The translations under genes and the position numbers were made by a program. From assembly GCF_000801105.2 (NCBI RefSeq), contig NC_079519.1:10724668-10788667 (forward strand): a stretch of DNA of 64,000 nucleotides, in the 5' to 3' direction. Positions 21,351 through 31,433 of the stretch are shown one piece after another (position 1 is the stretch's first letter; each line of letters starts with the position of its first letter). The stretch comes from Raphanus sativus. Taxonomy: Eukaryota; Streptophyta; Magnoliopsida; Brassicales; Brassicaceae. The notes under the pieces are model-generated. The model was not told the DNA's origin. It did not search any database and worked only from the letters and a program-made list of their open reading frames with translations.

Positions 21351-22246
21351 ATAAAATCTTAGTAATTGTACTAAAATAATTATTGCTTCCAGTTTTTGAA
21401 TATGTTATTATCTAAGGACTAAGGATTGTTTAGAGAACGAAAACTGAAAAGTGTGTTCAGCATATTTATAAATTTCTAAAATATATGCCATCTTTATTTT
21501 CTAAAACAGATCATCTTTTCATTTAGAAAATTCATATTTGATTTTTGGCGTTTTTTCATCTTCCTGAAAAACTTTTTTTCCATTCTTCTTTCACATAATA
21601 CAAATTTTATTGACATAAGTTATAGTCAAGGTGAGCACACCTCCCTATTCCCCAAGGCAGTAAAGTCCATGTATATGGTGGTAAATCGGAGATCCGCAAA
21701 CTAGTCATCTAAGATTTTGATTGGTATTTTTTTTTTTCCCTCAAGATTGGTTTTTTTTTTTCCCTCAAGATTGATATTATTAATTATTTGATTGGTATTT
21801 ATTAGAGTAAAAAAGTGGTAAATAAAGAGGAAAAATGAAAAAAAAAAAAAGGTGAAACTGAGATTTAAGTTTTTCTTTTGTTTAAGGGAGAGACAAATTT
21901 ACTCTACATTTATTACTTGTTTGAGTAAATAAACTGAAAACATTTTCCATTTGATTGATGGAAAATAGAGTAATTCAACTGAAAAAAATGTTTACTCTAC
22001 TTTGTTTACTTTAAACATGCTATACAATCACATTCAAAATTTAATATATTGAGCAGATGCTGTTTTAATGGATTTTCTTGTCGATGAGTATTTTTGGTGG
22101 ATAGAGACTATTGCTTTCTCTTAGACGCTGAAACAGCTCTTAGGCAGTTGAAAATAGAATTATGTGTGGTAATCTACGATATGTGTGACCGTGGAACAAA
22201 AATGTTGTCTGACGGTGATAAAGTTTGAGAGCTATGTATTCTGTTA
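21351..22246. repeat. Tandem duplication, unit A (noncoding)
   Basis: The segment from ATAAAATCTTAGTAATTGTA to about CTATGTATTCTGTT is repeated directly downstream as unit B (22247-25361), and the units are clearly alike by eye. I see no coding sequence or terminal repeats, so its origin is unknown. It begins ~340 bp after the MAKR stop codon. Unit A carries its own short-insert event at 21714-21797, absent from unit B. Confidence 0.75.
21714..21797. repeat. Compound short insertion with T runs, empty site in unit B
   Basis: Unit A has TTTGATTGGTATT at both ends of about 70 extra bases that contain two copies of a T run plus CCCTCAAGATTG. The matching place in unit B (about 24884-24900) reads straight through TTTGATTGGTATTTATTGG with a single copy. 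So unit A gained sequence with target duplication, probably in two nested steps. Confidence 0.65.
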
Positions 22247-22346
22247 ATAAAATCTTAGTAATTGTACTAAAATAATTGTTGCTTTAAGTTTTTGAATATG
22301 TTATCATCATCTAAGAATTGTTTAGAGAACGAAAACTGAAAAATGT

Positions 22347-23250
22347 GCAAACAAAAAGCCTTTAAGCGGCGAGTAAACACACGCGCTTCTCTCTTTGTTT
22401 TCAAAATTCTAGATCCAGATCTGGGAGGAGCTCCGACCTTCCGGCGTCTTGTCGGTCTTCCAAGGATGCTCCCCCCCCCTTTACTTTTTCGTCGTCGGAA
22501 CCTGCATTTAACGAAAGGAAAGTGACGAACTGAAGGAGGCACAACCTTTATCACTTCCGCGGCGTTTAGGTCACTGTAGCGGTGGTCCTCTACGTTGAAG
22601 CTGTGGCCTTGGTGGTTCGTCGGAAGCTGGTGGTAGATCTCTGCTAGAGGACGGTGGAGGTTCTCTGGATTTCCGCAAGTTAACCATCGAGGCTAGGGTA
22701 TTTCTTTCAACGCCGTCGCTGTGGGGGCTCTTGTTGTCGACGAGCTTGTTCTGGAGATGGCGGTTCTCCGGAACCTTCCCTCTTAGATGCAGAAGCTTCT
22801 CTTGGCCGGTGGAATTAGGGTTTGTGCGTGGTGCTTGAAGAGCTGTGCGACTGGTGAGGCAGCGACAGAGCTTGGCGGAGAAAGGTTCAAGAGTCGGTTC
22901 TCCTATAGATTCCGGCGTTCGGGGCCGCGGGATCCCTCCGAGGTTGGCTCTAGCTCTGAAGACGAACTGTTGATGGATCTTCGGCTGGTTCCGGACACAC
23001 TGGCTGCCGTGAAGTTACGGTGACATCAGGATTTGCTAACCAATCGTGTTCGTCGGAGTGGGGCTTTATGCTCCTAGTATTTTCTTTCCCTCGCTTGTGA
23101 TTTTTTCTCTTAGATTTTAGATCTTTGATCTAGGTCTTTTGCTGTGCTTTGTCACTCTGTTCTTGTTTGAGCATCGTTTTCTTTAGGTTTCCGGCTTTTC
23201 TCCGGCAGTGACGTGTACTTTTCAATTACCATTGGGTGAATTAATAATAT

Positions 23251-23286
<36 letters not shown>
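22347..23286 (+). mobile_element. Poly(A)-tailed noncoding retroposon, Sadhu-like
   Basis: A 940-bp insert flanked by the perfect 16-bp direct repeat GAAAACTGAAAAATGT (22331-22346 and 23287-23302). It ends in a run of 29 A (23258-23286). The body is GC-richer than its surroundings and has stop codons in every frame over most of its length. The open frames that exist (for example 22787-23023) show no domain. Size, tail and target duplication fit a non-autonomous retroposon mobilised by L1 machinery. Arabidopsis Sadhu elements have this form (about 0.9 kb, noncoding, tailed). The Sadhu label is a suggestion, not a sequence match I could check. The uninterrupted tail and perfect flanks suggest a fairly young insertion. 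Confidence 0.8.
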
Positions 23287-23288
<2 letters not shown>

Positions 23289-23524
23289 AAACTGAAAAAT
23301 GTCTTCAGCATATTTATAAATTTCGAAAATGTATGCCATCTTTTTTTCTAAAACAAATCATTCTTTCATTTAGAAAATTCTTTTTTGATTTTTGGCATTT
23401 TTCATCGGTCCAAAAAAATCTTATTTTTCATTCTTCTTTCACATAATGCAAATTTTACTGACAGAAACTGTAGTCAAGGTAAGCACACCTCTCTATTCCC
23501 CAAGGCAGTAAGGTCCATGTATGG

Positions 23525-24539
23525 TTGGAGGCGGTTGATTCACAAGATCTCTGGATATGGCATGCATTTTTTGGACCGCCAGGTACCTGTAATGACATTA
23601 GGGGGTGTATTGAATCTGAAATTTGAAGTGATTTGATTTTTAATGAGTTTTGAGATGATTGCAGGAGAATTAGAGAATTTGGTGTGATTTTTGTTAAAAC
23701 ACTCTAAAATCTCATCTAAAACAGTGGAATTTGGATTTTTAGTTTTATAACTAAAGAACTCCCCTCAAACACTTTAGAAACACTTAAAGTACTCTAAAAT
23801 CTCCAACTTAAATTTTGTTCAATAACAGTGGATTTCAGAGTATTTTATAAAATATCAAGTTTAATAACACTGGATTTTAAAGTATTTTTTAAAATCCACG
23901 TTTGAATAACAGTGGATTTGTCATTTTTATACAAATCACTTAAAACTCTTAGTTGAATACACCCCCCTTAATGTTCTTGACCGCTCACCTGTTTTTGATG
24001 ACATAATAAACGGTCGAGCTCCCAATGTCACTTACTCCGTCAACGGAAGAGAGTATCATATGACTTACTATCTCACCGATGGTATATATCCGAAATGGGC
24101 AACTTTTATCCAGTCTATTACATTACCACAACACCCGAAAGCAGTTTTATTTGCCCAACGTCAAGAAGCTGCCCGAAAAGATGTCCAACGTGGTTTCGGA
24201 GTCTTGCAGTCTCGCTTTGCCATTGTTAAAAGTCATGCACTTTTTTGGGATAAAGCCAAGATTGGAAAGATTATGAGAGCATGTATCATTCTCCATAATA
24301 TGATCGTCGAAAACGAACGAGGTAAATACAATCTGCATAATATTACAGAGTTCCAACAAAGAGAAGAAAGCGGAAGTTCACATGTCGATTTCACGTATAC
24401 TCCAAATAACCCTTCAAATATCCAAAATATGATGAGTGTTGAAACTACAATTCGTGATAGACAAAAGCATGAACGACTGAAAGCTGATTTGGTTGAACAT
24501 TTCTGGCAAAAATTTGGAGGCGTCGAAGACAACAACTGA
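23525..24539 (+). pseudogene. PIF/Harbinger transposase, C-terminal half, split by a MITE
   Basis: Coding runs from 23525 (LEAVDSQDLWIWHAFFGPPG, then TCNDI) to 23600, is interrupted by a 367-bp MITE, and resumes at 23968 in the same frame (NVLDRSPVF) through to TGA at 24537-24539. Family marks include DGIYPKWATF, LFAQRQEAARKDV, FGVLQSRFAIV and MRACIILHNMIVE. The usual VERAFG segment reads VQRGFG, so the Glu expected to be catalytic is Gln. If the MITE were absent, no stop or frameshift would remain in this half. The N-terminal half is missing. Confidence 0.85.
23601..23967. mobile_element. Tourist-like MITE inside Harbinger transposase
   Basis: A 367-bp noncoding element with inverted ends: GGGGGTGTATTGAA at the left, and the right end TTGAATACACCCCCC. 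It is flanked by TTA (23598-23600 and 23968-23970). Removing it with one TTA restores the transposase frame exactly. The TTA duplication and G-rich termini fit PIF/Harbinger-derived MITEs. The interior is full of repeated AGTGGATTT and ACTCTAAAATC words. Confidence 0.88.
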
Positions 24540-25361
24540 GCTCGGATGTATGTTTCAAATTATTCTCGTTTATTTTAATAACTTTGTTTTTATGTTTTAT
24601 GTTTTTTTAAATCTATGGTACAATGTTTTAAGTATAAGTTTCATAAAAATAATTAAAAATTTTTTGTTAAATTAAAAAAAATTAAGAAACTTTAATTAAG
24701 AGACTTGCATTGGACCACAAAAATTAACGGATCTCTTCATCCGGTCTCTTAATGCACTTTTACAATTAAAAACTATTAAACATAAATTAAGAAACCCATT
24801 TTGGGTCATTGGGTTGCTGATGCTCTAAGGTCTACGTACGGTGAAGAGGCAAATCGGAGATCCACAAGCTAGTCATCAAAGACTTTGATTGGTATTTATT
24901 GGAGTGAAAATATGGTAAAATGAAGATGGAAAATGAAAAAAAAAATGTGAAACTGATAGTTAAGTTTTTATTTTGTTTAAATAAGAGAGAATTTTACTCT
25001 ACATTTATTACTTGTTGGAGTGAATAAATTGAAAACATTTTTCACTTGATTAGTGAGAAATAGAGTAACTGAACTGAAAAAAAAATTTACTCTACTTTTT
25101 TTTGTCTACTCTACTTTGTTTACTGTAAACATGCTATACAATCACATTCGAAATCTATTATTTTTTATGCCGATGCTGCTGTGATGGATTTTCTTGTCGA
25201 TGAGTATTTTTAGTGGATAGGGACTATTGCTTTCTCTTAGACGCGGAAACTGCTTTTAGACGGTTGAAAATAGAGTTACGCGTAAAAATCTACAATATGT
25301 GTGACAGTTGAACACAAATGTTGTTTGGCAGTGATAAAACATGAGAGTTATGTATTTTGTT

Positions 25362-25794
25362 TGGAATTCGACATTGTAGCCGCAAGACTACTCTAGGGGT
25401 TACTTTCTTTTTGAAGATTATTTGTTGAAGGAAGGTTCGGTATCTACACATCGGACAAGGTGAAAGTGCAGATAAATACAATTTGATGAGTGTTTTTGTA
25501 AGGGCTGGCTCAACAATTTTTTGGGAACTTTGGCCAAAAAAGAGTTGAAATTTTATTTTTTATGTAATTATTTAAAGTGTTTTACTATTTCTATAATTTC
25601 TTTACGATAAACATAACTTTTGAATATATAAAATTAAATTTAGCTAAAATTGTATTTTTATCTAAATTTTGTTTATCAAAAAATGAAATTTTAATATAAA
25701 GATGAAAAAGAATTTGTATTGAAAATATTTTACGTCTCTGGGGTAGTCGCACTCGCTGAAACTCAATCCCACATAAACTATAACTAAATTAGAT
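25362..25794. other. AT-rich spacer
   Basis: No gene or element end is recognised here. Confidence 0.4.
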
Positions 25795-26235
25795 TTAGTA
25801 TACAAGAAGAAAAATAACCAAAAGAAATTTTATTTAATAGGTAAAGATCATTCTACCTTCATTTATAGATATATAAATATAAATAAATATTAAAATAAAT
25901 AATAAACATAAAATAAATTTTATTTAATTTCGAAAAGTACATTTTTAATCTACAATTTTTAATTTCTATCAAAAATAAATTTTCTTTAGAAATCTAATTT
26001 CAAAATAAAAATTATTTTTTGAGACTATATTTAAAATTTAAATACTTTTTAGAAACCAAATCCTAAACTACATCCCCCAAAAACCCACCTCTTAAATCTA
26101 AACCAAAATATAAATTAGTTAACCATAAAAGTATAAGTATTTTTGTTACCTCTTTAATAAAACATTTTGGTCATTTTAATATTTTGTGCTATATTTATGA
26201 TAAAAACATTTAGTATTATCCTAAGAAAATTCTTG
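25795..26235 (-). repeat. Truncated copy of long-TIR MITE family (see 62880-63381)
   Basis: Read on the minus strand, this segment shares long word matches with 62880-63381, for example AATGACCAAAATGTTTTATT and ATGGTTAACTAATT. Its right end retains the terminal-repeat region (about CTTAGGATAATA on the minus strand). The opposite end is cut off near 25795, so no target duplication is visible. Confidence 0.5.
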
Positions 26236-27542
26236 AAAATATAATTAATTATAATAAAATTAAACCAAATTATAACCCATTAAAAATTGGTAGACCACAA
26301 TGTCATAAATCCAAAATTTAAACCAAAAACCCAAAACAAACAAAAAACCCCCAAATTTAATTCTAAATATTTAAAGTGCAGAATATTTTAAAATATATAA
26401 TTTTAGGGCAAACGACCTATATTCCATGAGAAATACCATATAGCAATAATTTTATACCATGTTTCATCTCCATCCTATTTTTTAATCAATATAAATAAAA
26501 AAAATATCCCCACAATATGAAAGTTTGAAACATATTTAGACATGATTCTTAAATTTGAAATAAATCCCACATAAACCATAACTATATTTGAAGGCTATCG
26601 TACAGAGGGTACCTATGAGTGCTGTCGATGATATAGTAGAACATAAAACGCTATAAAAGACCTATTATAGCGTTTATCATGAGCTAAAAATGTTAATATT
26701 TCTTGTAGTGTGTATACAAGAAATTTAATTTAATAGCGTTTAAATTAGTTTTAGAGTTTAGGATTTGAAATATAGTTTTAGGGGTTGGTTTTAGAATATA
26801 AAATTTATGTTTTGGAGTTTTTATTAGTTAAATGTAGTGTTATGATATAAGGTTTGGAGTATGGGATTTGTGATTTAGAGTGAAACTTGAGAATAAAATT
26901 TGAAAAATCAGATTTGTAATTTATGTGTCAAGATTTCGTGTTTAAGTTGGAAAATATTAGTTTTACTATGTAGATTTATAGGGTTGTAAGTATATTTGTT
27001 TTGTGGAATAGAGTTTGGAGTTTAGATAAAGGGTTTGGAATTTAAATTTTTAATTTAGGGGTTATAAATGTTAAAATGAAATATTAAATATAAATGTTAA
27101 AACTTACTTATAAAGTTAAAGTTATAAAACTAAATAAATTTGAAATTTAAAAATTGTGTTTAGATATAAAAGAGTGTATGATTTGGTATGTAGTTTAGGT
27201 TTAGATTTTTAGTGTTTTGAAATATAATGATTAAAATGGTTTTTCTTAGCATTGGAAAAAATATTATTATATGTCTTTGATAGTATTATTGAACCCGCTT
27301 AAATAATGTCTTTGACACTAAATTATAATTTTCTGCTAATTGTTGGTGGAATCAATGATTTTATCTTTCCGTTCACTTTATTTTCAAAATAAAACTAATT
27401 AAGTGTTATTTTAAGTATTACTCTATCATAGCATTTATCTAATGCTATTATATAGTATAAAAATTTTAAGTTTATCGACGACATCAGTTCAGTAAAATAT
27501 TCTATACACAATGTGCTATCAATGTGAACTTTTTCTGTAGTG
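26236..27542. other. AT-rich relics with two CACTA-type ends
   Basis: On the minus strand CACTACAAGAAATATT begins at 26710 and CACTACAGAAAAAG begins at 27542. Both resemble the end of CACTA (En/Spm) transposons, with elements extending to lower coordinates. Near each are short GCTATA/TATAGC words of the sort found in subterminal regions. No matching left ends or transposase were found, so these are solo or truncated ends at best. Confidence 0.35.
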
Positions 27543-29859
27543 GCATTAATTGATATATGATACTATTTCTCAAGGAAAAATAAATCGTTTACTTTAATTG
27601 TTTTCTCCCAAATTATCAAGAAAGTGACATTGGAGACAGAAACACCGATATATTGGGTTAGTAACTAGAATGCGTAGGATCGTTTATACAGTCATCCAAT
27701 GGTGAAGTTAATTAACTAGTTAAGTGGAATATTGATTTCCCGCGTATTTTAAACAATTAAAAGAATGTCAAATTATTTTACATATTAAAATATTGCAAAA
27801 GATGCCCAGTACTTCTTTACGATTATGCTATTGAAATATTTTGCAAATACACTTCTTTTGACACATATATATATATATATACACTTTTGTTCCATTTGGA
27901 AGTTACAGATTTTAGGCGTCAACAAAGTAGTTGGTGGGCAGCACGATGAACAATTCAATATATGTTTTTGTCTGTAGGAACTATATATAAACTACTGAAA
28001 TAGACTTCGAGAGCTGAGTCAACTGAGTATTTTATCCTGATAATTAGAGTTGTCTTAGAGAACTCATTCTTGTAATGACTAGGATTATATAGTTTTGGAT
28101 TGATTACATGAGATAACAAACGACAAAAACGAGTGACATATATTTTAGAAATTACTTTTGTTTAAGGATATCAGAAAATTATACAAGTTAGAGTTTCGGA
28201 TCCCACCACCACAACCGACCAGAGTCACCTAACAGAGTGATCCGCAAACTTTAAAAAAGTCCAAGAGATCATAATTTTTTTTTTCCAAACGTAGACAAAG
28301 AAGTAGAAAGTTGTGACCAAACTAATGGGTGCATAACAGAGAACATGAGACGACAATAATTTACTAGGTTTGAAAACGTGTCTAGTTGCCAACCATTTTA
28401 TTAATTGATACTTTAAACAACCCAACTATTAAATAAAACTACTTGAGTTTAAGCAACTATAGATCACAATGCGATCTCCACTAGATAGACAGCCAAATGC
28501 TCGACGTACCTCCTGATTTGTTTTTATTTTCGGATAAAGGTTGTCTCAGATTTTCGCATTAACAATAACAAAATATTCTATCAACAAAGCATAAACCTAA
28601 ATCCTAATAATAGATATTTCTATATTATAAGAAATTTGAAATATAATAATATATCAACAAAGCATAATCCTAAATCCTAACAGGCCTTCTATATTATAAC
28701 ACATTCTTCAATAGTCTGTGAAAACTAATATTAGATTTAATGATTGTAGTTTGTTAGATTTATACATATATATATTAGTGATTGAGAAAAAATGTATAAA
28801 AAATAGTATGAAAATTTACATATCGACATGCGCCATGAGCTCGGCACACGAATCCAGCTGCATAGCTTGGCGACTATAGTCACGGTCCGAACACTTGGCT
28901 CAACCGCTCGTTCGTTCGCTAACCTCAGTGTAATTCATTGGATTAAACTAACTTAAGACAAAGAAAGGAAAGAGTTCATGAATAAAAAGGAGAAAAGGAA
29001 ACATGCAAAAGGGTCATACTTAAACACATAGATAGACGACTAGAAATTAGAGTTCCACTTAAATCTTTCTTGCTTACTTGTACTTTTTCGGTATACTCAA
29101 TCGAATACCGGCTTATTTCTCTCTTGTTCACAAGGGCAGATCTAGAAATAAATTGAGTTAGGAGCACGTACAATTTCGTCACTATATATTTTTTTTTTTG
29201 AAAAAAATTTCTTCACTATATTTAAATTTTGTATTACAGACATTTCTATAGATTTTGTAGTATTTGTTAAAGAAAATAAAAAATTAGATGGGGGCACATG
29301 ACCCGTACGTTCCTCCCTCAGTCCTCCCCTGCTTGTTCATATACATGTAACTTTACTCTCTTTTGATCAATAAAACACATTTGAAATAACTCAAAATCGG
29401 ATTTTGTTCTTTTTATTTAAGCCAGCTAAACTTAGATTAAACAAAATTGTATGAGGATTTTGTTAAGTTTTGCATCATAAAGTGTTGTTTTGTCTCCGTT
29501 CAGTTTGCGCTACTGGGTTTTGATAAATGGTATTTTTGACTATCTTGTATATATGTTTTTCAATTGGTTTTCAAGTATTTATCAAGTCTTTCCAATCCTT
29601 TTTGAATCATTTCAAATCTGAAATTGCATTGGATGAGAGATAGACCATTTGGGACAAAAGAAGCAAAAAATATTGTAATTTGGAGATTTTCACACAGAGT
29701 AGTTTGATGGCTGTTCCTGATCGAGCGGAGCAACCGTGTGCATGTTCCAGCGGCAGATATTTTTATGGAAAACCACCAAGTTATTTCGGGATTTTCCCTA
29801 ATCATCCCAATTTTCTCTTTGGCCACTAGCAACCTCCATATATCTTCTTTTTCCTATTT
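27543..29859. other. Gene-free AT-rich spacer
   Basis: No supported gene. It includes an (AT)n tract near 27865-27882 and a short-insert direct repeat at 29174-29221. Confidence 0.45.
29174..29221. repeat. Direct repeat around 20-bp T/A-run insert
   Basis: TTTCGTCACTATAT (29174-29187) and TTTCTTCACTATAT (29208-29221) match at 13 of 14 positions. They bracket ATTTTTTTTTTTGAAAAAAA. Confidence 0.6.
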
Positions 29860-31425
29860 CTTATGTTTATTCTACGCTATTTTTGCTTAAGTAACCAGAC
29901 CCTAGAGATTGTAACTTGGCGATTTTGCTACTTTGTAAAGGGTGAATGCTATCTCTCTAGTCATAGAGAAGAACCCCATGAATCCTCTTTTTATCTCTTT
30001 TATTAACATGCAATATTATTTAGAATTGTTCTCTCTGTTTTCTCTTGTTACGACTGAGTAGTCGATCTTGTTAGCCTAGGGTGTTAGGATATGTTAGATC
30101 AATCGCGAGCTGAACATAGATAAGTATCCATCGATTGTCTTTATTCATAGTTGTTCCTATTGCTTTCATTGAATTAATCACTTAATGTTAGATCCTAGGT
30201 TTAACTTGTTCATTAACCGTATAATAGATTGTTGACTTGTTATGAATGAGCATTACATCTCTAATCATAAAAAGTAGATATTATGGTGTTTTGTAAACAG
30301 ATTGGATCAGTCCTTAATTAATGTCTATCATCACATCTCAATCCAATCCAGAGTTTAGGTATTGAGATCGATGGATAAAAGAAGGAGCACCACGACAGTG
30401 GATTGATCGATACGGATATTCGTTTTTTCAGATATCCGAGATTTTTTTAGATATTTTTGAATATTCACAGATACTTATGGATACCTTATCCACTTTGTTC
30501 AATACACATAAATCTATAAAAAAATGTGCAATTGTTTTCATTTTTTTGTTTACTTAATAGAAAAGATAAACAAAAAAATAATGAAACAATGTGTTTTATG
30601 GACTTTTTAATTACTATTTTTTTTATAAAACAATATTTTAGAAAAGATATAGTTTTCTAATAAAGATTTTATATTTTTTCTTAATTTTATATTTTGTAAA
30701 TAAAATTATATGTTTAAACAACAATTATATAGTATTATACATTTAAAACTCTATATTTAGTTATAAATATACATCTATCTGTATATAAGTAGCCAGAGTG
30801 GATCAGATATCTACCTATAAATTTTTTAGTATTTGTGTTTTGCTTCAATTTTAAGAGATATTGATTATTAATCTCTGTTTTGTTTCGGAAACTTACAAAT
30901 ATCCAGATTTTTTGGATCGGATAAAAAAATAACGAATAGAATGAAATTTAACGTATAAAATGCCTAGCCCTATTATTGATAGTTGCAGATCATGATGTAT
31001 AAACAAACCCAGCCTGAGAGAGGGTCCACATTTAAAAAAAAAATTATAAAAAAATTATATTTTTATATTTTATTTTATAAAATAAAAAATAAATACATTA
31101 TATTAAAAGATTTTATGTAATAAAAACGACAAATTAAATAATTTAACCTATAAATTCAGTAGGTTGTTTTTTAGAAATAGTTATGAAAGTATCACAATAT
31201 ATAAAATTCTGCATAATTGTTTAATATATGTTTTTTTTTACTTTTGTATAGAGCTTCAGAAATTTCATGACTGGTTCTGTGTAATTAGAATTTTTTGAAT
31301 TTTAGTTTTATTATATTGTTTCAAAGTTTATCTTCACTTTTTTAGACAACTTGTCTGACTTTTTATTTTGATTAATGAATATCTACACTTCAAAAAAAAA
31401 AGGGTGATGCAATGACAGTTTTTCA
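29860..31425. other. Gene-free region, possible gypsy LTR relic at its start
   Basis: Around 30050-30180 the text (a CTAGGGTGTTAGGATATG word, then AATCGCGAGCTGAACATAG) resembles, from memory, sequence seen in Athila-like Ty3/gypsy LTR or UTR regions of crucifers. No LTR pair, primer site or pol sequence is present, so this is only a possible relic. The remainder is AT-rich and contains decayed words such as GGATATCCG typical of hAT MITEs. Confidence 0.25.
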
Positions 31426-31433
31426 TTTGGAAC

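Larger units (their letters stand above)
23525..24825 (+). mobile_element. PIF/Harbinger element, 5'-truncated
   Basis: The right end is a typical Harbinger terminus: GGGTTGCTGATGCTC then TAA (24826-24828). The left boundary lies inside transposase coding sequence and shows no terminal repeat. Flanking it are related 16-bp direct repeats, TAAGGTCCATGTATGG (23509-23524) and TAAGGTCTACGTACGG (24826-24841). These are longer than the 3-bp duplication of this family and match the host unit. The fragment is therefore a truncated or rearranged copy. Confidence 0.75.
22247..25361. repeat. Tandem duplication, unit B, split by insertions
   Basis: Unit B is homologous to unit A in three pieces: 22247-22346, 23287-23524 and 24826-25361. 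The gaps are filled by a poly(A)-tailed retroposon and by a Harbinger fragment. The last piece repeats the end of unit A including GATGGATTTTCTTGTCGATG. The duplication therefore predates both insertions. Confidence 0.75.

Noticed and set aside
29860..30360. Intact Ty3/gypsy LTR retrotransposon
   Set aside because: Some familiar words but no LTR pair, primer-binding site, or gag/pol sequence.
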